From the NCBI RefSeq assembly GCF_012349115.1, contig NZ_PQIG01000100.1, forward strand, positions 62,001 through 126,000: a stretch of 64,000 bases of DNA, written 5' to 3'. Position numbers and translations under genes: made by a program. Within the stretch, counting starts at the first letter, position 1. Each line of letters starts with the position of its first letter. This DNA is from Rhizobium ruizarguesonis. GTDB lineage: Bacteria > Pseudomonadota > Alphaproteobacteria > Rhizobiales > Rhizobiaceae. This document shows positions 1-8,117 of this stretch, one piece after another. The notes beneath the pieces were generated by a model. That model saw nothing but the letters and a program-made list of their open reading frames with translations. It did no database searches and was not told the origin of the DNA.

Positions 1-599
1 CCTATATTCGCGGCGGGCTTGCCAAGCGCGTTCTCGTCATCGGCGCCGAAACTTTTTCGCGCATTCTCGACTGGAACGACCGCACCACCTGCGTGCTTTT
101 CGGCGACGGCGCCGGCGCGATCATACTCGAAGCGACCGAAGGCGAGGGCACCGTTGCCGATCGCGGCGTGCTGACAGCGCATCTGCGTTCCGACGGCTCG
201 CACAAGGACAAGCTCTATGTCGATGGCGGACCGTCGACGACGGGCACTGTCGGCAAGCTGCGCATGGAAGGCCGCGAGGTCTTCAAATACGCCGTGGGCA
301 TGATCACCGACGTCATTCAGGCAGCTTTCGATGCGACCGGGACCACCGCCGATGACCTCGACTGGCTGGTACCGCATCAGGCCAATCGTCGCATCATCGA
401 CGGTTCGGCGAAAAAGCTGAACATCGATGCGGCGAAGGTCGTCATCACAGTCGACCTTCACGGCAATACGTCGGCCGCCTCGATCCCGCTGGCACTTGCG
501 ACCGCTGCCGGCGACGGCCGCATCAAGAAGGGCGACCTAGTGATGCTCGAAGCGATGGGTGGCGGCTTTACCTGGGGTGCGGTTCTGCTGCGCTGGTAG
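1..599 (+). CDS. fabH: 3-oxoacyl-ACP synthase III (KAS III), 3' part only
   Basis: The window opens inside this gene; the open frame begins at base 3, so the N-terminus and the catalytic Cys are outside. KAS III condenses acetyl-CoA with malonyl-ACP to start type II fatty acid synthesis in the cytosol. Visible family marks are the GDGAGAIIL segment, the catalytic His in VPHQANRRIID and the catalytic Asn in HGNTSAASIPLAL; the protein ends in the typical GGGFTWGAVLLRW. The gene lies just upstream of ihfA, the usual order in rhizobia, often as plsX-fabH-ihfA-merR. Confidence 0.96.
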   Translation, partial: YIRGGLAKRVLVIGAETFSRILDWNDRTTCVLFGDGAGAIILEATEGEGTVADRGVLTAHLRSDGSHKDKLYVDGGPSTTGTVGKLRMEGREVFKYAVGMITDVIQAAFDATGTTADDLDWLVPHQANRRIIDGSAKKLNIDAAKVVITVDLHGNTSAASIPLALATAAGDGRIKKGDLVMLEAMGGGFTWGAVLLRW

Positions 600-703
600 G
601 CACGAATCCTAAAAAACTGGCGGCGAACAAGAGCTTGACCGTAAGGCGCAAGACAAATACTCTTCGTGCGATTTCACAAAATATTTGTATGGGCGGGGAA
701 ACC

Positions 704-1042
704 ATGACCGGAAAAACAGTGACGCGAGCAGACCTGGCGGAATCCGTTTTCCGAAAGGTTGGGCTTTCCCGGACAGAATCTGCCGAACTTGTGGAAACCG
801 TCATCGACGAGATCTGCAATGCCATCGTGCGTGGTGAAACCGTCAAGCTTTCCTCCTTCGCCACCTTCCAGGTGCGCGACAAGAACGAGCGGATCGGCCG
901 CAACCCGAAGACCGGCGAGGAGGTTCCGATTTCCCCCCGCCGGGTCATGACCTTCAAGGCGTCGAACGTGTTGAAGACACGCATCCTCAAGTCGCATGTC
1001 GCTCGCAAGATCAAGCTGAAGCCGCAGAATCCGGCTCCCTGA
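704..1042 (+). CDS. ihfA: Integration host factor subunit alpha
   Basis: A 112-residue DNA-bending protein of the HU/IHF family that pairs with IHF-beta at specific sites in recombination, replication and transcription. The sequence starts MTGKTVTRADLAESVF and has the family core with FATFQVRDKNERIGRNPKTGEE, whose RNP segment forms the beta arm that intercalates DNA. An in-frame ATG lies 15 bases upstream, but the start at 704 follows GGCGGGGAA and matches IhfA N-termini. The lysine-rich C-terminal tail is usual for alphaproteobacteria. A hairpin terminator follows. Confidence 0.95.
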   Translation: MTGKTVTRADLAESVFRKVGLSRTESAELVETVIDEICNAIVRGETVKLSSFATFQVRDKNERIGRNPKTGEEVPISPRRVMTFKASNVLKTRILKSHVARKIKLKPQNPAP

Positions 1043-1047
1043 TAATC

Positions 1048-1076
1048 GGCTTCCCGTTTCGGAAACGGCTTTTTTT
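1048..1076 (+). terminator. Rho-independent terminator after ihfA
   Basis: The inverted repeat CCGTTTC/GGAAACGG is followed by seven T residues, a few bases after the ihfA stop codon. Confidence 0.8.
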
Positions 1077-1193
1077 CTCCCTCGCACTCTCCATCCTTGT
1101 GCGCAACGTCAAGACATGACTTGAATTGTCGGCGCCAAACCGTTGAAATATGATGAGTCGCCGTAGGATCGAGCCGCGAGGTCGCGTAGCAGT

Positions 1194-1733
1194 ATGACGT
1201 TGGACAAGAGCCCCGATGCCTTTCGCACCATCAGCGAAGTCGCAGACGATCTTGATCTGCCGCAGCATGTGCTGCGCTTCTGGGAGACGCGTTTTCCCCA
1301 GATAAAGCCGATGAAGCGCGGCGGCGGCCGTCGCTACTACCGGCCGGAGGACGTGGATCTTCTCAAGGGCATCCGGCATCTACTGTATGATCACGGCTAT
1401 ACGATCAAGGGTGTGCAGAAGCTTCTGAAAACCAACGGCAACAAGTTCGTCATATCAGTCGGCCACGGCGATCTCGCCAGCGTCGAGGCGCTTGCGTCGG
1501 GTGTGCAGGAGGTGGGTGCCGGGGAACCGCGCGTCGGCATGGCCGATGAAGACCAGATTGTCGGCCGCGCCAAGCCGCCGATCACCCGCCGGTTCTTCAA
1601 TTTCGTCGCCGGAGACGATGAGCAGGAAGTCTCGATCGGGAAGTCGAGCATCGGCAAGGAAGACCGGGCGCTGCTGCAGGAGGCGCTCTACGATCTCCTG
1701 GAATGCAAGCGCCTGCTCGATCAGGTGCGCTAA
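1194..1733 (+). CDS. MerR-family transcriptional regulator
   Basis: A 179-residue protein with an N-terminal MerR winged helix (about residues 10-80). It contains ISEVADDLDLPQHVLRFWE and the wing motif GGGRRYYRPEDVDLLKGI. The C-terminal half has no recognisable ligand domain and lacks the Cys residues of metal-sensing MerR proteins. This type of regulator sits beside ihfA in many rhizobia; its regulon is not evident from the sequence. The stop codon lies at the edge of a palindromic repeat. Confidence 0.9.
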   Translation: MTLDKSPDAFRTISEVADDLDLPQHVLRFWETRFPQIKPMKRGGGRRYYRPEDVDLLKGIRHLLYDHGYTIKGVQKLLKTNGNKFVISVGHGDLASVEALASGVQEVGAGEPRVGMADEDQIVGRAKPPITRRFFNFVAGDDEQEVSIGKSSIGKEDRALLQEALYDLLECKRLLDQVR

Positions 1734-1819
1734 AATCGGAATCGATTTTCGGAAAGCACGATGCGAGGATTGAAAGTGTTACAGCGTCCTTTGCGTGTCT
1801 GAAAAGACGCGCGGCGCAG
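1733..1819. repeat. Palindromic intergenic repeat, family A, copy 1 (partial)
   Basis: It shares AATCGGAATCGAT and the block GTGTTACAGCGTCCTTTG with the copies at 2329-2432 and 62884-62987. The left palindrome is degenerate here; the right stem (CGTCTGAAAAGACG type) is kept in part. It has the form of rhizobial intergenic mosaic elements (RIME-like) and lies between the convergent merR gene and the response regulator. Confidence 0.75.
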
Positions 1820-1825
1820 GGAAGT

Positions 1826-2173
1826 TCAGGCTTCGGTAAGCTGTTTCATGGCCTGTTCGAGTTCGCTGAGCTGGAAGGGTTTTTGCAGCACGGGCAACGT
1901 GCTTGGGCTGCTGCCATCAGGTGCGGTGCCATATCCCGTCGCATAGAGATAGGGTTTACCGCGTTCGTCGAGCAGCTTTGCGACCGGCAGCGAACTCTGC
2001 CCGGCAAGCGAGACGTCGAGAATTGCAGCGTCGAACTCAGTATCCCTGGCGGTTGCCAACGCCCGCTCCAGATCGGGCGCGCTGGCGCAGACCCGGTAAC
2101 CCAAATCGGCAAGCATGTCCTCGAGCAGCATGGCAATCAGCGTGTCGTCTTCGACGATGAATATGTCTTTCAT
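1826..2173 (-). CDS. Single-domain response regulator (REC only)
   Basis: A 115-residue CheY-like receiver. Acidic residues lie in IFIVEDDTL, the phosphoacceptor Asp is in AAILDVSLAG, and the conserved Lys is in VLQKPFQLSEL. There is no output domain, so it would act through protein contacts or in a phosphorelay. The ATG at 2173 starts the receiver fold directly; upstream in-frame codons add nothing conserved. It is divergent from the hybrid kinase at 2447, a plausible partner by proximity only. Family A repeats flank it on both sides. Confidence 0.9.
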   Translation of the reverse strand: MKDIFIVEDDTLIAMLLEDMLADLGYRVCASAPDLERALATARDTEFDAAILDVSLAGQSSLPVAKLLDERGKPYLYATGYGTAPDGSSPSTLPVLQKPFQLSELEQAMKQLTEA

Positions 2174-2328
2174 GATCCCGTCCACCCATTTCCCCTTGCC
2201 GGGCATGGAGATTTATGTGGACTGCTTGCACGGCTCGTCAAGACGTCGTGCCCAGCAGTACGAGAAACAGCATATTGCCCGGTGAAATTTGATGTGCAAA
2301 AGCTGGGATGCCGTCTCCGCAACGGCGA

Positions 2329-2432
2329 CTGCATAATTCCTTAAATCGGAATCGATCTATGGATAAAATTATGCAGTAATCCAAAGTGTTACAGCGTCCT
2401 TTGCGCGTCTGAAAAGACATCGCGGCGCTGTA
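2329..2432. repeat. Palindromic intergenic repeat, family A, copy 2 (full length)
   Basis: Two adjacent palindromes are visible. The first runs from CTGCATAATT to its complement AATTATGCAG; the second from TTACAGCG to CGCTGTAA around a GTCTGAAAAGAC stem. It is nearly identical to the copy at 62884-62987. The element ends 14 bases before the kinase start codon and so occupies its leader. Confidence 0.88.
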
Positions 2433-2446
2433 AGAAGGGGTGTCGA

Positions 2447-4093
2447 ATGGATTTGCTGAGTGCCACGGATTGGCTGCGTCACAAGCCGGGTTTTACCTAT
2501 CCGATGGCCGTTGCCTTCGTTGGTCTGACCTTTCTTCTGAGGCTTGCCGCCAGCGACACTCTCTCCGGCTTTCCCTTCCTGAGCTTCCTTCCGGCGATAT
2601 TGCTCGCCAGTTTCATAGGCGGGGCCGGGCCGGGCCTGGTCGCGTCCATTCTTGCCGCTTTCATCGTTCAGCAGTTTTTCGTCGAGCCGCACAATATCTT
2701 CTGGCCGGTCACTGCCGGCCAATGGGTCGGCCTTTCCACATATCTCATCAATGCCGCAATCATCGTCGGCCTGATGGAGATGATCATTATCGCGCATGAG
2801 CGGCAGAGCCGCCTTCGCAGTGAGCTCAACAGCTTCAACACGCGCCTCGAAGAGACAGTGGTCCAGCGCACTGCCGAGCTCAGACACGAGATGGAAGAGA
2901 ATGCCGCTGCTCAGGCGCAGGTCCGTCAGTTGCAGAAGATGGAGACGATCGGCCAGCTGACCGGCGGCGTCGCCCATGATTTCAACAACATGTTGGCGAT
3001 CATCATCGGCAACCTCGATCTCGCCCAGCGGCGCCTGAACGGCAGCGAGGATCCCCGCCTGCTATACTCCATCCAGAATGCCAAAGATGGCGCGCAAAGG
3101 GCGGCGGTACTGACCGCGCGTCTTCTCGCTTTCTCGCGCCAGCAGCCGCTCGCCCCGGAGGTGATCGACGTTAACAAGCTGGTCGGCGGCATGTCTGAGC
3201 TGTTGCGGCGCACACTCGGCGAGCAGATCCGGATCGAGACCGTGCTTGCCGGCGGTCTCTGGCCGAGCTTTGCCGATTTGAGCCAGCTCGAAAATGCCAT
3301 CCTGAACCTTGCCGTCAACGCCCGCGATGCTATGCCGGGCGGCGGAAATCTAACGATCGAGACCGCCAATACCGAACTCGATGAGCGATATTCCCGCATG
3401 CATTCGGAGGTCGAGGCAGGCCAATATGTGATGGTCAGCATCACTGACACTGGCACCGGCATGTCGCCGGAGGTGATCGAGCGCGCCTTCGACCCGTTCT
3501 ATACGACCAAGGGACCCGGCAAAGGCACCGGGCTCGGTCTCAGCCAGGTCTATGGTTACATCAAACAGAGCGGCGGCCACATCAAGATCTATTCAGAGAT
3601 CGACAGGGGCACGACGGTGAAGATCTATCTCCCTCGTCGTGTCGGTGTGACGGACGCCCGGTCGGGTGCAGCCGGCGCCCTGCCGATTCCTCACGGCAGC
3701 GTCAATGATACAATCCTGGTGGTGGAGGACGATGAGCACGTCCGCACCATGACCGCCGAAAGCCTGCATGAACTCGGTTACACCGTATTGCAGGCGGCAA
3801 GCGGCATAGAGGCGCTTCTGTTGCTCGAAGAAAATCCGGCAGTCGACTTGATCTTCACCGATATCGTCATGCCGCAGATGAGCGGACGTCAGCTTGCCGA
3901 TGTCGTCCAGGAGAAATGGCCGACGATCCGGATCCTTTACACGACGGGTTACACCCGAAATGCCATCGTCCACAATGGTGTGCTCGATCATGGCGTTTCC
4001 CTGCTCGCCAAGCCCTTCAGCCTGGAGCAGCTCGCTCATAAGATCCGCGAACTTCTGAATGTACCGGCGAGGGCGGGAGACGAGCGGACGTGA
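2447..4093 (+). CDS. Hybrid sensor histidine kinase, DUF4118-HisKA-HATPase-REC
   Basis: A 548-residue inner-membrane hybrid kinase. Residues about 15-115 form a DUF4118/KdpD-like set of membrane helices with little periplasmic exposure. A coiled coil (120-160) precedes the H-box GGVAHDFNN. The ATP lid motifs NLAVNARDAMPGGG, DTGTGMS and GTGLGLSQVYGY are intact. The C-terminal receiver has ILVVEDDEHVRT, acceptor Asp in LIFTDIVMPQMSG, and Lys in LAKPFSLEQL. The start follows AAGAAGGGG immediately after a palindromic repeat. The signal is unknown; the stand-alone receiver encoded divergently could be a partner. Confidence 0.92.
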   Translation: MDLLSATDWLRHKPGFTYPMAVAFVGLTFLLRLAASDTLSGFPFLSFLPAILLASFIGGAGPGLVASILAAFIVQQFFVEPHNIFWPVTAGQWVGLSTYLINAAIIVGLMEMIIIAHERQSRLRSELNSFNTRLEETVVQRTAELRHEMEENAAAQAQVRQLQKMETIGQLTGGVAHDFNNMLAIIIGNLDLAQRRLNGSEDPRLLYSIQNAKDGAQRAAVLTARLLAFSRQQPLAPEVIDVNKLVGGMSELLRRTLGEQIRIETVLAGGLWPSFADLSQLENAILNLAVNARDAMPGGGNLTIETANTELDERYSRMHSEVEAGQYVMVSITDTGTGMSPEVIERAFDPFYTTKGPGKGTGLGLSQVYGYIKQSGGHIKIYSEIDRGTTVKIYLPRRVGVTDARSGAAGALPIPHGSVNDTILVVEDDEHVRTMTAESLHELGYTVLQAASGIEALLLLEENPAVDLIFTDIVMPQMSGRQLADVVQEKWPTIRILYTTGYTRNAIVHNGVLDHGVSLLAKPFSLEQLAHKIRELLNVPARAGDERT

Positions 4094-4132
4094 AGCCGGA
4101 ATACGGCCGCACGTCCACAAATCCCGATCGCG

Positions 4133-4447
4133 TTATTCCAACACCTGGATAATGCGGTGGGTCTTCGGCTCGACGATCACGCGCCGCTCATTTACGACAG
4201 TATAGCCGTATCCGTCCATGTCAGGCACCGTGTGCACTTCGACGGTATCGGGCAGCGTGGTGCCGACCACGATATCGCCGTCATAGACGACGGATGGTGT
4301 GTTTTGCTCCATCACATAGGTGCGCACCTCGCCGGGCAATACGACGGAGCCGGTTGGTGCGGGATCGGTGACGATGACGGTGCTCTGGGCGAAGGCGGCA
4401 GAGCTGATGGTCAGTATGGCGGCCGCAGCCAGCATGGTCTTGCGCAT
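4133..4447 (-). CDS. DUF1236 secreted protein
   Basis: A 104-residue protein with a clean signal peptide (MRKTMLAAAAILTISSAAFA, cleavage likely after AFA). The body matches the DUF1236 type common in rhizobia, with TYVMEQNTPSVVYDGDIVVG and a C-terminal RVIVEPKTHRIIQVLE. It is probably periplasmic; no function is known. It is convergent with the hybrid kinase gene. A Shine-Dalgarno-like AAGGAGAA precedes the start. Confidence 0.85.
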   Translation of the reverse strand: MRKTMLAAAAILTISSAAFAQSTVIVTDPAPTGSVVLPGEVRTYVMEQNTPSVVYDGDIVVGTTLPDTVEVHTVPDMDGYGYTVVNERRVIVEPKTHRIIQVLE

Positions 4448-4772
4448 GGGATGTTCTCCTTTTCCTACCCCAGATCAAGGCAACGTCGGCCATGCGGCAT
4501 GGTTCCCCGCGAGCTTTTCGCCGCAGCGGAAGACAGGCGCAATGAGAGTAATTAAGTTGTTACTAAATTAATTTATACATCATACGGTTGAGCTGCCTGA
4601 ACAACGTTCGAAAAAAGCCCATTCGGGGATGTTAGGGCTCGCTTGTTTACTTTTCGCTAACCATGTTGGACGTTTATTCCGAACGGACGACCAACCGGTC
4701 GTTGATTCGACGATCCGTCGCGTTTCGGCTTGCGAATGGATCTCTGGAAATACGATTGCGGCGGCTCGAGAC
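4448..4772. other. Intergenic region upstream of the cellulose operon
   Basis: This 325-base divergent spacer separates the DUF1236 gene from bcsN and must carry both promoters. An AT-rich patch (about 4548-4585) is the only compositional feature; no specific operator was recognised. Confidence 0.5.
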
Positions 4773-5753
4773 ATGCGATTGCGGAAGACGATATCGCTAG
4801 TGGCAGTGGCGGGCATGATGGCCGGCTGCACATCGACAGGCGGTGTGCGCCAGCCTTCCGCGCCGGAAACCGTGGCGCCTGAAAAGGCGCTGGTCCTGCC
4901 GCCGCCGGGCGGCCCGTCGATCGTCAGCGTCGTCGAGCGCAAGCGTGGCAATGGCGTCGAGCAGACGATCTCGCTGTTTACCTCATCCTCCGTGCCCGGT
5001 CAGAATTCCCTGAAGGTCCAGTTCTTCGGCGCTTCCGGAGCCAATCCCGGCACCGGAAATGCCGGCTTCAACATGATCAACGAGAGCGGCATTGCCCGCG
5101 AGGTGGCCCGTTCGGCCCCTAGCGTGCCGATGGCGACGTCGGCGACCTTTCTGCAGAACGCCTATGGCCCGTTCGGTTATGCCTCCGGCCGCAGCCGTGC
5201 CGGCGACACCTGCGTCTATGCCTGGCAGCAGATCCGCTCGAGCACTGCTGCCAATACCCAGGCGCGCAATTTCGGCATGATCCAGCTGCGCCTGCGCCTT
5301 TGCGATGCCAGGGCGAGCGAGCGCCAGCTGCTCGGCATCGTCTATGGCTATACCATATCAGGCACCTTCGACGGCGCGGTCTGGAACCCTTACGGCAATC
5401 CGCCGCCGGCCGACGCGGCGCTCGGGCGCACCGGCGAACCGATCTATCCCGACGAAGGCGGTTACCGCGCCAGCCCAATGCCGATCGGCTACGAGCCGGC
5501 GCCTGCCGTTGTCAGCCGGCCGCGGGCCGCTGCCGTTCGTAGCGCCTCGACCCCGCCACCGGCTCAAGGCGTCGCATCGGTGCCGGCACCCATCGGCCCG
5601 CGCGTGCCGCTGCCGGGCGAGACGCCACAGACGAGCGCAAGGCCGGCCGCGGCCGCCGCGCCAATCGAACAATCGGTAAGGGCGATCGGCGTCACCGTGC
5701 CTTCGCCGGACTGCATAGGCGACGCGGCCATGACGGCCGCCTGCCGGAGATAG
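4773..5753 (+). CDS. bcsN: Cellulose biosynthesis protein BcsN
   Basis: A 326-residue lipoprotein-like protein; the N-terminus MRLRKTISLVAVAGMMAGCTS has a lipobox (MAGC), so membrane anchoring is expected. The middle carries SLKVQFFGASGANPGTGNAG and paired Cys residues in GDTCVYAWQQI and RLRLCDA, as in BcsN proteins found with alphaproteobacterial cellulose operons. The C-terminal third is Pro/Ala-rich and of low complexity. The start at 4773 is chosen because it gives the signal sequence, although its Shine-Dalgarno is weak. Its exact role in cellulose export or assembly is unresolved. A palindromic repeat separates it from bcsA. Confidence 0.85.
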   Translation: MRLRKTISLVAVAGMMAGCTSTGGVRQPSAPETVAPEKALVLPPPGGPSIVSVVERKRGNGVEQTISLFTSSSVPGQNSLKVQFFGASGANPGTGNAGFNMINESGIAREVARSAPSVPMATSATFLQNAYGPFGYASGRSRAGDTCVYAWQQIRSSTAANTQARNFGMIQLRLRLCDARASERQLLGIVYGYTISGTFDGAVWNPYGNPPPADAALGRTGEPIYPDEGGYRASPMPIGYEPAPAVVSRPRAAAVRSASTPPPAQGVASVPAPIGPRVPLPGETPQTSARPAAAAAPIEQSVRAIGVTVPSPDCIGDAAMTAACRR

Positions 5754-5754
5754 A

Positions 5755-5863
5755 GCATGATGCCGAAAAGTGTGAGCGGTTTTCGGACGACATCATGCTC
5801 TAACTCTTTAATTTAGAACAGGATTCAGATTTTAGGCCGACCCGGCCTAAAATCATCCTGTTC
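5755..5863. repeat. Palindromic repeats between bcsN and bcsA
   Basis: Two inverted repeats stand side by side. One is bounded by GAGCATGATG and CATCATGCTC around GCGGTTTTCGG; the other is bounded by GAACAGGAT and ATCCTGTTC around TTTTAGGCCG. The first resembles the copies at 37682 and 56820 (family B, internal GTG..GCGGTTTT core). They could attenuate or stabilise the bcs transcript. Confidence 0.8.
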
Positions 5864-5924
5864 TAGCGAGCATGCCCGCGGGCGCCAGTTGGTGCCTCGG
5901 TTGAGCAATTTCGAAGGAACGTCA

Positions 5925-8117
5925 ATGCGCAAAGCCCGCAGTGTCATCATATGGGCCGTGGTTTCGCTCTGCATGATCGTGCTGATCACGCTGCCGGTCA
6001 ACCTGCAGACCCAGCTCATCACCAGCATCACTGTGGTGACTGTGATGGCGCTGATCAAGGTGCTGAAGGGCGAGGGGACGTGGCGCCTGGTGGCGCTCGC
6101 CTTCGGCACGTCGATCGTGCTGCGCTATGTTTACTGGCGCACGACCAATACGCTGCCGCCTCTGAACCAGCCTGAAAATTTCATTCCCGGCCTGCTGCTT
6201 TACCTTGCCGAAATGTATAGCGTTGCGATGCTGGCGCTCAGCCTCTTCATCGTCGCGACGCCGCTGCCGTCGCGCCCCTCGCGCGCCGCCAAGAATGAGC
6301 GTTTTCCTCATGTCGACGTCTTCGTGCCATCCTACAACGAGGATGCCGGCCTGCTGGGAAACACGCTGGCCGCCGCCAAGGCCATGGATTATCCGGCCGA
6401 CAAGCTGCATGTCTGGCTGCTCGACGACGGCGGTACCTTGCAGAAGCGCAATTCCGGCAAGCTGCTCGAAGCCCAGGCGGCGGCCGCCCGCCATATCGAG
6501 CTGAAGCAGCTCTGCGACGATCTTGACGTCAAATACCTCACGCGCGACCGCAACGAACACGCCAAGGCCGGCAATCTCAACAACGGCATGAAACATTCGA
6601 CCGGCGAGCTCATCGCCGTCTTCGATGCGGACCACGCGCCGGCCCGCGATTTCCTGCTCGAGACCGTCGGTTACTTCGAAGACGATCCGAAGCTCTTCCT
6701 CGTCCAGACCCCGCACTTCTTCATCAATCCCGATCCGCTGGAGCGTAACCTGCGCACCTTCGACAAGATGCCGAGCGAGAACGAGATGTTCTACGGCATC
6801 ATCCAGCGCGGCCTCGATAAATGGAACGCCGCCTTCTTCTGCGGCTCGGCCGCAGTTTTGAGCCGCAAGGCGCTCGAATCGCAGAACGGCTTCAGCGGCA
6901 TCAGCATCACCGAGGATTGCGAGACGGCGCTGGCGCTCCACGGCAGCGGCTGGAACAGCATCTATGTCGACAAGCCGCTGATCGCCGGCCTGCAGCCAGC
7001 CACCTTTGCAAGCTTCATCGGTCAGCGCAGCCGCTGGGCGCAGGGCATGATGCAGATCCTGCGCTTCCGCTTCCCGCTTCTAAAACGCGGCCTGACGATC
7101 CCGCAGCGCTTCTGCTACATGTCCTCCACGCTGTTCTGGCTCTTCCCGTTCCCGCGCACGATCTTTCTGTTTGCGCCGCTCTTCTATCTGTTCTTCGATC
7201 TGGAAATCTTCACCGCCTCGGGCGGCGAGTTCCTCGCCTATACGCTTGCTTATATGCTCGTGAATCTGATGATGCAGAACTACCTCTACGGGTCGTTCCG
7301 CTGGCCTTGGATTTCCGAACTCTACGAATATGTCCAGACCGTGCATCTGCTGCCGGCTGTCGTCTCCGTCATGCTCAATCCGAGGAAGCCGACCTTCAAG
7401 GTCACCGCCAAGGACGAATCGATCGCCGTCAGCCGTCTGTCGGAGATCAGCCGCCCGTTCTTCGTCATCTTTGCGGTACAGATCGTCGCGCTCATCATCA
7501 CCATCTACAAGATCTATGCCGAGCCCTATAAGGCCGACGTCACGCTCGTCGTCGGCGGGTGGAATGTCATCAACCTGATCATGGCCGGCTGCGCACTTGG
7601 TGTCGTGTCGGAGCGCGGCGAGCGCGCCTCGTCCCGTCGCGTCCGCGTCAACCGGCGCTGCGAATTCGGCGCCAACGGCAAGTGGTACACGGCCTCGATC
7701 GAGGATGTCTCCGTCCACGGCGCAAGGCTGCACATCTTCAACAAGCATCTCGACGAGATGCTGGTCGGCGCCGTCGGCGAGATCCGCTTCCGGCCCTATA
7801 GCGGCGCGGATCTGGAAACCCTGCCGCTCATCGTCCGTAACATCGAGCCGTCGGGCGACATCAGCAATGTCGGCTGCCAGTACGTGCCGAAAAGCGCGCT
7901 CGACCATCGCCTCATCGCCGATCTGATGTTTGCCAATTCCGACCAGTGGACCCAGTTTCAGGCCTCGCGCCGCCGCAATCCGGGCCTGATCCGCGGCACC
8001 ATCTGGTTTCTCGGCATGTCGTTCTACCAGACGAGCCGAGGCCTCGTTTACTTCTTCCGCAGCATGCGGCCGGAGCGGGAAGCCCACCAGCAGGCGGCAA
8101 AGGTCAACGCCGGATGA
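5925..8117 (+). CDS. bcsA: Cellulose synthase catalytic subunit (UDP-forming) with PilZ domain
   Basis: A 730-residue inner-membrane GT2 processive synthase that polymerises glucose from UDP-glucose and moves the chain through its own channel. N-terminal helices (10-115) precede the GT2 core with VFVPSYNED, LDDGG, DADHAP, the TED motif and QRSRWAQGM. Further membrane helices follow, then a PilZ domain (about 560-660) with an Arg-rich RVNRR stretch and DVSVHGARL, the c-di-GMP switch. The start at 5925 follows AAGGA; the upstream in-frame ATG is less well placed. The stop overlaps the bcsB start (ATGA), implying coupled translation. Confidence 0.97.
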   Translation: MRKARSVIIWAVVSLCMIVLITLPVNLQTQLITSITVVTVMALIKVLKGEGTWRLVALAFGTSIVLRYVYWRTTNTLPPLNQPENFIPGLLLYLAEMYSVAMLALSLFIVATPLPSRPSRAAKNERFPHVDVFVPSYNEDAGLLGNTLAAAKAMDYPADKLHVWLLDDGGTLQKRNSGKLLEAQAAAARHIELKQLCDDLDVKYLTRDRNEHAKAGNLNNGMKHSTGELIAVFDADHAPARDFLLETVGYFEDDPKLFLVQTPHFFINPDPLERNLRTFDKMPSENEMFYGIIQRGLDKWNAAFFCGSAAVLSRKALESQNGFSGISITEDCETALALHGSGWNSIYVDKPLIAGLQPATFASFIGQRSRWAQGMMQILRFRFPLLKRGLTIPQRFCYMSSTLFWLFPFPRTIFLFAPLFYLFFDLEIFTASGGEFLAYTLAYMLVNLMMQNYLYGSFRWPWISELYEYVQTVHLLPAVVSVMLNPRKPTFKVTAKDESIAVSRLSEISRPFFVIFAVQIVALIITIYKIYAEPYKADVTLVVGGWNVINLIMAGCALGVVSERGERASSRRVRVNRRCEFGANGKWYTASIEDVSVHGARLHIFNKHLDEMLVGAVGEIRFRPYSGADLETLPLIVRNIEPSGDISNVGCQYVPKSALDHRLIADLMFANSDQWTQFQASRRRNPGLIRGTIWFLGMSFYQTSRGLVYFFRSMRPEREAHQQAAKVNAG

